From Hamadaea sp013361475 (GTDB lineage: Bacteria; Actinomycetota; Actinomycetes; Mycobacteriales; Micromonosporaceae): DNA of 64,000 bases. Numbering within the stretch: the first letter of the stretch is position 1; each line of letters starts with the position of its first letter. The notes under the pieces were generated by a model. It made no database searches and had not been told where the DNA came from. It worked only from the letters and a program-made list of their open reading frames with translations. Location of the stretch: assembly GCF_040654195.1 (NCBI RefSeq), contig NZ_JBFAHM010000005.1, positions 124,001-188,000 of the forward strand, in the 5' to 3' direction. The translations under genes and the position numbers were made by a program. This document shows, piece after piece, positions 57,705-64,000 of this stretch.

Positions 57705-58106
57705 CTACATGATCGGCGCGGCGGTGTACACGAATTCCTTGCCGCCTCGGTTGGCGACGCTGGTCTGGCGTCGCCGCACGACGGCCGCCTCGACGAGCCG
57801 TCTGAGCCGGTTGTTTGCGTTCTGCGCGGTGATCGAAAGCGCGTCTGCGAGGTCGTTCGCCTTGAACTCTCCAAGGGCAAGCGCGACTTGGAAGGTCTCT
57901 TCCAGTGGTTCGGTCCGGCCGAGGAGGGCTGGTCGCCCGTCATCGACGGTGACGGCAATCTTGTCGCGTCGCTCGAGGCAGAGGTCGACGGTTTCCCGGG
58001 TTTCGTCGTTAAGGCCGCGTATCTGCACTGCTTCGGCTTTGACGTCGCCACTTGCCAGCGAATCGTAGAAGCGTCCGAGTAGTTCGTCGGCGAAGCTGAT
58101 TGTCAT
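57705..58106 (-). pseudogene. STAS-like (DUF4325-type) protein with N-terminal nonsense codon
   Basis: From ATG 58106 the frame gives 133 aa: a STAS-like part (SFADELLGRFYDSL, VQIRGLNDETRETVDLCLERR) and a winged-helix C-terminus (LADALSITAQNANNRLRRLVEAAVVRRR). In-frame sequence upstream reads as more of the same domain (DDLENQVRAIGPDAAVIIDLRSIEAM) until a TGA at 58182-58184. Beyond the stop it keeps protein-like character (DRFRERARSI). A CGA-to-TGA change is the simplest cause. A short functional form from 58106 cannot be excluded. Confidence 0.55.
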
Positions 58107-58205
58107 GGCTTCGATGCTGCGGAGGTCAATGATGACCGCAGCGTCGGGTCCGATTGCGCGTACCTGGTTTTCCAGGTCATCTCAGATGGAACGTGCCCTT
58201 TCTCT

Positions 58206-58255
58206 GAAGCGGTCGAGGATGGTCAACGGCTGCGTTGATCATCCTCGACCGCTTC
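58206..58255. repeat. 23-bp inverted repeat / terminator between convergent-tail genes
   Basis: 58206-58228 pairs with 58233-58255 over 23 bp with one G-T wobble and a GCTG loop. It lies 15 bases beyond the LamG gene's stop (minus strand) and overlaps the decayed 5' region of the STAS-like gene. It probably acts as the LamG terminator; the arms look like an inverted duplication of coding sequence. Confidence 0.7.
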
Positions 58256-58270
58256 GGGAACTGTTATCAG

Positions 58271-61200
58271 TTACTGCGTGGACAGAGCTGTGATCTGCGC
58301 TGGGGTCAGCAGACCTTGGTACAGCTGAATGTTGTCGGCATTGCCTAGCCACCATTCGCCGTTGGTCTGGGCCCATTGGGTTCGGCCGACGAGTACGCCG
58401 CCTGTGGCGTTCCAGTTGCAGCCGCATGCGGCGTGGGTTGCGGCGGAGACGCCGTTGACGTACAGCGCCATGTTGCCGGTCGTGGCGTCATAGGTCGCGG
58501 CGAGGTGCACCCAGGCGTTGCGGACCGGGGCGGTTGTCGTTTGGGCGAGGACGACGCCTCCGGTACTCGGCGATGCGGCACGGCCGAAGGCCCAGGTGTT
58601 AAACCGCTTCTGAATGAAGAACGCGGCGAACGTGGTGTCTTGCTGCTCGAGGATCGTACGAGCCGTGGTGGTCGACGTGTCGGTCAGGTAGACCCAGACG
58701 GACAGGCTGAACGATTGGTCGGTCCGCAAGATGGGGACACTCGTGGTGGCTTGCTGGGTAGAAGCGCCGGTGAAGCTCATGGCCCCAGCGTCGTTGGTGT
58801 TGTGCCCAGTCGGGATGAATGATGCTCCGCTGGTCATGGTGAGGGTGTTGCTGTAGGGGCTGTTGTCGTTGGCTTGGCTGCCGGTTCGCTCGCCGAGGTC
58901 CCACTCGCCGACGAGGGTGGCCTGGGTCAATCCCGTGTTCGTGACCGCAGTCGCGAACGTCGTGCCGGTGGCGTAGATGTTCGCGTTGAGGCCGGTCTGG
59001 TTGGCGTTGGTGGTGTTCCATAGGTCGGGGTTGCCGTCGAGGTTGACGTCCGCGCCGATGACCAAGGGTGCGGCTGTGGTGGACCATGTTCCGCTGATGG
59101 TGTAGCTGCTGCTTCCCGTCGCGTTGCCTGCCGGAATCCCTGCTCCGCTGGTGGTGTTGTAAGGAGTGCCTTCCCAGCGGGTGAGGGTGCTGGTGCTGGT
59201 GTTTCGGGCGAACAGCGCTGGCCCGTTGGTGGATCGGGTGGCGGTGATCTGGCGGCTGGCCCACCCGCTGCTCAGCGGGATTGGCGCGCTGTAGGACAGG
59301 CCGTCGAGTGCGGTCGGTTGATATAGGTAGAGGGTGTCGTTGACGACGGCGTAGAGGTCGTTCAGGTAGGGGGCGTTGGCGCCACCGGCGCTAAGGTCCG
59401 CCTGGTTGTCGGGCAGGACGATGATCTGGTTGACGGTTTGGTCCTGATCCGTGCCATCGACGCTGTTGAGCTGGAGCGGCTTTACGTTGTCGGCGTCAGT
59501 GACGTCGAAGGTGCCGTCGCCGCCGCCGAGCAGGACCTCGACGTTGTCGCCAAACGCGTTGGCGGTAGGGAGTTTGACGAGGATGTCTTGTGTTCCGTTA
59601 CCATCGATGTCGGCAATGGAGACGGTTGCGCCGGTCCAGTCCGCGGGCTTGTTGATAGAGCCGGTGCCGCGGGTGCCCAACGCTCCGGCCTGGATGGCGA
59701 CGGGGTCGATGTGGCCGGCCTTGTCGGTGCCGAGATAGAGCCATAGGCCGGGGTTGTTGGTGGTGCCGACGACGAGCAGGTCGGGTTTGGCGTCACCGTT
59801 GAAGTCGCTGTAGGCGTCGGCGGTGGCCTTCGGTGCGGCGTTGAACGAGTAGTTCTGCAGGGCGCCTGCGTTTCCGGTGCTGTCGATGGCGTACACGTAC
59901 AAGACGTTCGGCCCGACGTGTTTGACGGTCAGCTGAAGGTCGGCCGCATCTCCGTTGCTGTCTGCGGTTGTTGTGGCCCAGCCGGTCTGCGCTGATCCCG
60001 GGTTGACCGACGTGGTGGGTGGCGTGCGGTTAAGTCCGTAGATGTATTTGACGGGCTTGGTCCCGGTCGATGCGTGGGTGATGCTGAAGTGGCCGACGCT
60101 GCCAGCGGCTGCGGTGGTCGACGTGAGGTTGAAGTTCGTCGACGTTACGGTGGGTGCGACGGGTGCGGCGTGGTTGACGGTGAACTGACAGTTGGTGCTC
60201 GTGGCGGTGTCGATGCCGTCTGTGACCTTCACGTTCCACGTGTAAGAGTGGCCGTCGGCGAAGAAGGCGGATGGCTCGCTAACTGAGACGGTCGTTCCGC
60301 TTCCCCCTCCCGTGGTCAGCGGAGTGGCGACGTCTGGCTCGGGGGTGGTGTCGGTGATCGTGAAAGTCGCCGTCAGCGGGTTGTTGGTGCCGTCAGGGTC
60401 GGAAATCGCGGCGGAGAGGGTGACGCCGGTGTTGCCGATGATGTTCGTGGTGGATCCACAGACAGTTGCCGGTTGGGTGCTCAGCGAGGTAGGAGTGTTC
60501 GGGGCCGAGTTGTAGGTGATCGACAGCACCGGATTGTTGTCGAACTTGCGCCAGGCGTACTTGTCGGTCTCGGTCTCGTTGTACAGGCCGATCGTGTCGT
60601 ACGACCAGCGCCCGGACGCCGCCGACTTGATCTCATTGGTCAGGTCGAAGTCGACTTCAATGGGGCTTTCGCTGTCATCGGAGCGCCAGTCACCAGGAGC
60701 GAGCTTAGTTGCGATCAGCGCACCTTTAGCCGGCTGGTTCGCCCAGGTGGTCGATGAGCTGATGGTGGTGTTCGAGATGCCGATGTGATTGATATCCATC
60801 ATGTAGGCACTGGAATTGGCAGACCACTCCTCCGTGGTCTGCAGGATGGCAGTGTTGATGTGCTTGCCCCAGATCGCGGTCGGGATCGTGTATTTCCAGA
60901 AGGTGCGCGCCTTGTAGTACGGCGAGACAAACGCTGTGTATCCGGCGCGGGCCCGGTCTGAACTGTTGTAGTAGCTGGTCGTGTCGTGATAGCTGTCGAC
61001 GTAGGTCCAGCCGCTGGGGCGCGGCCCGGTGGAGACCCAGGATGGGTCAATGTAGAGCGGATAATGGTTATCCGCGGCCGTCAGGGATCCGGCGGGCGGC
61101 CTCAAAGTGATCGCTGCCGCATCCACCTGTACATCCAATGGATGGACGATGGCGGCGGCGCCGGGTTCGTCGGCCGTTGACGCCTCCGGCGCTCCGCCGA

Positions 61201-61993
61201 GGTTGTCGGCCTCTGCGGAGAGGGTCTGTGCTGATCCGGTTGGCGTCGTGGAGTCCCACATCAGCGGCGCAGGGGCGTTGAACTGGACGGTGCCCACGGC
61301 GTCGACCGCTCTTATGTTGCCTGCGGCGTCAGCGGTGACCGTGAGCCCGGTCGTGCTGATCGGCATCCGCAGGGTAGCCAGCTGCGGGTTCGCCGCCGCG
61401 GCAGCGTCCTGCACTACGAGTACGTCAGAGAACCCGCCCGCAGTGTTGGCGGTCAACAGCAGGTCGACGCCCGGCAGCACGGACTTGTAGGTGGCTGTTG
61501 CGCCTGACAGAACTGGGGCCGGCAACTCTCCGGGCCAAGAGATCGACAGGCGGGCGCCGGACGCGGTGGTCATGGTGGCCATCGGGCCGCTGCCACCTGC
61601 GGATAGAGCGAGACTGGACGTGGTAGCGGCGGGACTGATCGTTCCATCGCTGTTCGCGTGGAGCGTTGCGTCCAAAGCGGTCCATGATCCGTTCTTTCGG
61701 ACCCTGACCGGTATCGTGTTGAGATCCACAGTGGTGGTTCCGTCGGGATTGGCCAGGGACCGCGAAGTCTCCGACGTAGTGGAGGTGATTTCGACGGGCT
61801 TTCCCGTGGCCTTTGCCTGGGCGGCCGCCTGGCCTGGTGTTAGAAGCTGATTCGGTGCTGCCAGGGTCGCCGCCGCTGCGGCGGACGGCGTTGACAAAGC
61901 CAGTGCGCTCAGGCAGCTCGCGGTGATGGCCAGCACGCAGGCACGTGCGGTTGCCGGTCTGAGCCGGGACCGATGGCGAGGTGGGCGGTTCAT
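58271..61993 (-). CDS. secreted FG-GAP/LamG-domain protein
   Basis: 1240 aa from ATG 61993 with GGAGGAAA upstream. A signal peptide (ARACVLAITASCLSALALSTPSAAAAA) is followed by a DNRLRE-like N-terminal part. This part has 'NGSWTALDATL', 'YPLYIDPSW', SSDRARAGYTAFVSPYYKARTFWKYTIP and Ig-like units. FG-GAP/VCBS-like repeats (YSDFNGDAKPDLLVVG near residue 730; IADIDGNGTQDILVKLP; GADVNLDGNPDLWN) come next. A C-terminal LamG domain runs from about 1024 (GEWDLGERTG) to the end. It parallels the LamG protein at 34671-38813 but has calcium-binding-type repeats and one LamG. It is divergent from an RHS gene. Confidence 0.85.
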   Translation of the reverse strand: MNRPPRHRSRLRPATARACVLAITASCLSALALSTPSAAAAATLAAPNQLLTPGQAAAQAKATGKPVEITSTTSETSRSLANPDGTTTVDLNTIPVRVRKNGSWTALDATLHANSDGTISPAATTSSLALSAGGSGPMATMTTASGARLSISWPGELPAPVLSGATATYKSVLPGVDLLLTANTAGGFSDVLVVQDAAAAANPQLATLRMPISTTGLTVTADAAGNIRAVDAVGTVQFNAPAPLMWDSTTPTGSAQTLSAEADNLGGAPEASTADEPGAAAIVHPLDVQVDAAAITLRPPAGSLTAADNHYPLYIDPSWVSTGPRPSGWTYVDSYHDTTSYYNSSDRARAGYTAFVSPYYKARTFWKYTIPTAIWGKHINTAILQTTEEWSANSSAYMMDINHIGISNTTISSSTTWANQPAKGALIATKLAPGDWRSDDSESPIEVDFDLTNEIKSAASGRWSYDTIGLYNETETDKYAWRKFDNNPVLSITYNSAPNTPTSLSTQPATVCGSTTNIIGNTGVTLSAAISDPDGTNNPLTATFTITDTTPEPDVATPLTTGGGSGTTVSVSEPSAFFADGHSYTWNVKVTDGIDTATSTNCQFTVNHAAPVAPTVTSTNFNLTSTTAAAGSVGHFSITHASTGTKPVKYIYGLNRTPPTTSVNPGSAQTGWATTTADSNGDAADLQLTVKHVGPNVLYVYAIDSTGNAGALQNYSFNAAPKATADAYSDFNGDAKPDLLVVGTTNNPGLWLYLGTDKAGHIDPVAIQAGALGTRGTGSINKPADWTGATVSIADIDGNGTQDILVKLPTANAFGDNVEVLLGGGDGTFDVTDADNVKPLQLNSVDGTDQDQTVNQIIVLPDNQADLSAGGANAPYLNDLYAVVNDTLYLYQPTALDGLSYSAPIPLSSGWASRQITATRSTNGPALFARNTSTSTLTRWEGTPYNTTSGAGIPAGNATGSSSYTISGTWSTTAAPLVIGADVNLDGNPDLWNTTNANQTGLNANIYATGTTFATAVTNTGLTQATLVGEWDLGERTGSQANDNSPYSNTLTMTSGASFIPTGHNTNDAGAMSFTGASTQQATTSVPILRTDQSFSLSVWVYLTDTSTTTARTILEQQDTTFAAFFIQKRFNTWAFGRAASPSTGGVVLAQTTTAPVRNAWVHLAATYDATTGNMALYVNGVSAATHAACGCNWNATGGVLVGRTQWAQTNGEWWLGNADNIQLYQGLLTPAQITALSTQ

Positions 61994-62282
61994 GGTTTCC
62001 TCCTTCGTCGCTTTGGAGCCGAAGACCAGCCGTGGGCGACGTCGGCAGGAAGGCCCAGGGATGTCCCTCCGCCGGTGACCGGCCCGTGGAGGGTTCCCGG
62101 GAAATCCGCATGCCTTCTGTGAACACCAAAATGACAGGGTTGTCATCTTGGGCAGCACCCCCGCTGGTTCTCCGCGACCGGCCACCCTATGCGACTGATC
62201 TTGGTCGCGCTAGATCTTGTGTGGGCCCTCGGCGGTCGCGTAGCGTGCGCCCGGCACCGACGGCGATCTTCAGGGGAGAGAC
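61994..62282. promoter_or_regulatory. divergent promoter region of the second LamG/RHS pair
   Basis: 289 bp. It carries strong ribosome sites at both ends (GGAGGAAA for the LamG gene, GGGGAGAG at 62273-62280 for the RHS gene). No palindromic operator was evident. It should hold both promoters. Confidence 0.4.
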
Positions 62283-64000
62283 ATGGCCAGGTCGGCTTCG
62301 ATCGTGTTCGACGCAACAGGGTTCGCCGTCCGGCGGCCACACCACACCACGCTCTTGCGCCGGCTCACGATGGGGGTGCTGACGCTCATCGTTGGGGCGG
62401 CCGGTGCAGTCGTCTTAGGAGCAGTCCCGGCGCAAGCGGCCGCCGATCCGGCGGCGCCAGCCGTGCAGCAGTTCTCCTCCCGCAAGGTTGGTACGCCGTT
62501 TCGCGCCAAGCAGGTGCCGCAGCCACGCAATGATGCGGCGAACCTGTGGAAGGCTCCGGCTGTGACGTGGCCGGCTGCCGGGGCTGCCGACGTCCAACTG
62601 GCGGCCGAAGGAGTCGTACGGAGAGCCGGAACCCTTCCGGTGTCTGTGGCGGCGGGCCGTGCCGGGCAAGCCGGAACCGTCCACGTAACCGTGGCCGGCC
62701 GAGAGCACGCACAGGCTGCCGGCGTGCTCGGCGTCGTCGCAGCCCTCACATCGTCTGACGCGACGTTGTCGGGAGGCCCGATGACGGTGACCGTGGATTA
62801 CGGCAGCTGGGTCGGCGCTTACGGCGCGGACACCGGACGACGGCTTCGCCTAGCGGTCATGCCGGCCTGCGCGGCGACTACCCCGACGGTGCCAGCCTGC
62901 CAGGTGCAGACGCCGATCCCCACGACCAACGACTCGACGACGCAGACGCTGACCGCGCAAATCACCCTTCCCACGAACGCGGTCGGCTCCACCCGAATCG
63001 CTCACGCCGCCGCCGACGGCACAGCGACAACTGCCAGCACACTCGTCCTGGCCACGCAGACGGCGACATCGAGCGACTCCGGTGACTACACGGCAACGCC
63101 CATGCAGCCGTCCGGCACATGGTCAGGGGGCGGGAACGCCGGTGACTTCACCTACAACTACCCGATTCCAGTCCCACCAGTGCCCGGCAACCTGACCCCC
63201 GACGTGAACTTGGCCTACGACGCCCAGTCGGTCGACGGAAAGATGGTGTCGACCAACAGCCAGTCCTCGTGGATCGGCGACGGATGGGATTACACGCCTG
63301 GCTACATCGAACAGTCCTACGTCACCTGCAAGGACAACCCACAGGGAACCGCGAAGAACACCAGCGACAACTGCTGGGCCGGGCCGGTCGTCCACCTGAA
63401 TTTCAGCGGGAACTCCGGTGACCTCGTCTACGACAGCAGCCTGCCGACCAAATGGAAGGTGTCCAACGACGGCGGCGCCAAAGTCGAGCAGCTGACCTCG
63501 GCCGGCATCAACGGCACGTACGACGGTGACTATTGGAAAGTCACTACCCAGGACGGCACACAGTTCTTCTTCGGGCTCAACCACCTGCCCGGCTGGGCCT
63601 CCGGCAAAACCGCCACCAACTCGGCCTGGACCGAGCCGGTATACAGCCCGTATTCCAGCGACCCGTGCTACAGCAAGACCGATCATCTGTGCACGATGGC
63701 ATGGCGGTGGAACCTCGACTACGTCATCGACGCCCACCACAACGCGATCGCCTATTACTACACGCCGGAAACCAACTACTACGGTCAGAACAACGCGACC
63801 ACCGGCGTCATCTACACCCGCGGCGGGGTTCTCGATCACGCCGACTACGGCCTGGTCGACCCCAACCCATACACGGCCAGTGCCTCAGCACGGGTGCAGT
63901 TCACGACGTCCGAGCGCTGCATCGTATCCGTGTCTGCCTGCGCGCCGGGCAATATCACGAGCACGCCCAGCAATTGGCCTGACGTGCCCTACGCCGACCA
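62283..64000 (+). CDS. secreted RHS/SpvB-like protein, N-terminal part
   Basis: The frame is open from ATG 62283 to the right edge (572 codons), so the gene is partial. A long signal peptide is visible (LLRRLTMGVLTLIVGAAGAVVLGAVPAQAAA). The middle has FTYNYPIPVPPVPGNLTPDVNLAYDAQSVDG followed by WIGDGWDYTPGYIEQSYVTC and DLVYDSS. This is the same opening module as in the RHS protein at 38828-44710 (GIRIPPAAGPTPGVSLAYSS-type, WIGDGWSYSPSFIERTYVSC). YD repeats and the toxin end would lie beyond the window. Confidence 0.85.
   Translation, partial: MARSASIVFDATGFAVRRPHHTTLLRRLTMGVLTLIVGAAGAVVLGAVPAQAAADPAAPAVQQFSSRKVGTPFRAKQVPQPRNDAANLWKAPAVTWPAAGAADVQLAAEGVVRRAGTLPVSVAAGRAGQAGTVHVTVAGREHAQAAGVLGVVAALTSSDATLSGGPMTVTVDYGSWVGAYGADTGRRLRLAVMPACAATTPTVPACQVQTPIPTTNDSTTQTLTAQITLPTNAVGSTRIAHAAADGTATTASTLVLATQTATSSDSGDYTATPMQPSGTWSGGGNAGDFTYNYPIPVPPVPGNLTPDVNLAYDAQSVDGKMVSTNSQSSWIGDGWDYTPGYIEQSYVTCKDNPQGTAKNTSDNCWAGPVVHLNFSGNSGDLVYDSSLPTKWKVSNDGGAKVEQLTSAGINGTYDGDYWKVTTQDGTQFFFGLNHLPGWASGKTATNSAWTEPVYSPYSSDPCYSKTDHLCTMAWRWNLDYVIDAHHNAIAYYYTPETNYYGQNNATTGVIYTRGGVLDHADYGLVDPNPYTASASARVQFTTSERCIVSVSACAPGNITSTPSNWPDVPYAD

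Larger units (their letters stand above)
55924..64000. mobile_element. putative integrative element, left end at tRNA-Lys
   Basis: The left boundary is the tRNA-Lys 3' half. The integrase reads inward at 56307-57692. With the tRNA on the minus strand, the remnant 3' half belongs at the integrase-proximal left end, and an intact tRNA-Lys should lie at the right end, outside this window. Everything to the right edge, including the LamG/RHS pair, could be cargo. The right limit is unknown. Confidence 0.4.

Overview
The window is high-GC actinobacterial DNA, most likely from a Micromonosporaceae-type filamentous actinomycete. Supporting signs are strong third-position G/C, frequent GTG starts, an AfsR-type SARP regulator, an accessory SecA, MmpL exporters, a CBM2-GH12 secreted glucanase and very large secreted LamG and RHS/YD-repeat proteins. 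The genus is an inference.

Layout, left to right. (1) 1-4.84 kb: the 3' end of a secA2-like gene, a YciI-like gene and a translationally coupled heterodimeric ABC exporter. Its degenerate subunit carries an in-frame copy of a palindromic repeat found three times in the window. (2) 4.95-8.85 kb: a less GC-rich cassette with a membrane/coiled-coil protein divergent from a CCA-adding-enzyme-like nucleotidyltransferase coupled to a NACHT NTPase. This is a candidate antiphage or conflict system. (3) 9.1-25.2 kb: GH12 glucanase, AraC regulator, DHFR-like reductase, two NarL-type two-component systems around an MMPL exporter, an FAD oxidoreductase with an Rrf2 regulator, a second MMPL exporter, a secreted protein and a cupin.

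(4) 25.3-34.3 kb: a SARP/AfsR regulator and a tightly coupled seven-gene minus-strand operon. It encodes a BtaA-like aminocarboxypropyl transferase, a GNAT, an unknown helical protein (possibly DUF2236-like), a polyprenyl diphosphate synthase, two paralogous proteins with terpene-synthase-like Asp motifs, and a PlsC acyltransferase. It looks like an undescribed isoprenoid or lipid-like natural product pathway. (5) 34.7-44.7 kb: a secreted three-LamG protein followed by an RHS polymorphic-toxin-like protein with an unrecognised Cys-rich C-terminus.

(6) 45-58 kb: a mosaic island. It holds an IS5-like element that appears to carry an ankyrin-repeat gene, a truncated prolyl oligopeptidase, a frameshifted integrase, and a restriction-modification locus (Vsr, Cfr10I/Bse634I-like REase, controller HTH protein, C5-cytosine methyltransferase). 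It also holds a transposase remnant with a 23-bp inverted repeat over its start, decayed genes, a tRNA-Lys 3' half that looks like an attachment scar, and an intact tyrosine integrase. (7) 58-64 kb: a second LamG/RHS pair, here divergent, running off the right edge and possibly cargo of the element integrated at the tRNA-Lys site.

No CRISPR array or rRNA was seen. Function calls come from motif recognition by eye; no database search was possible.
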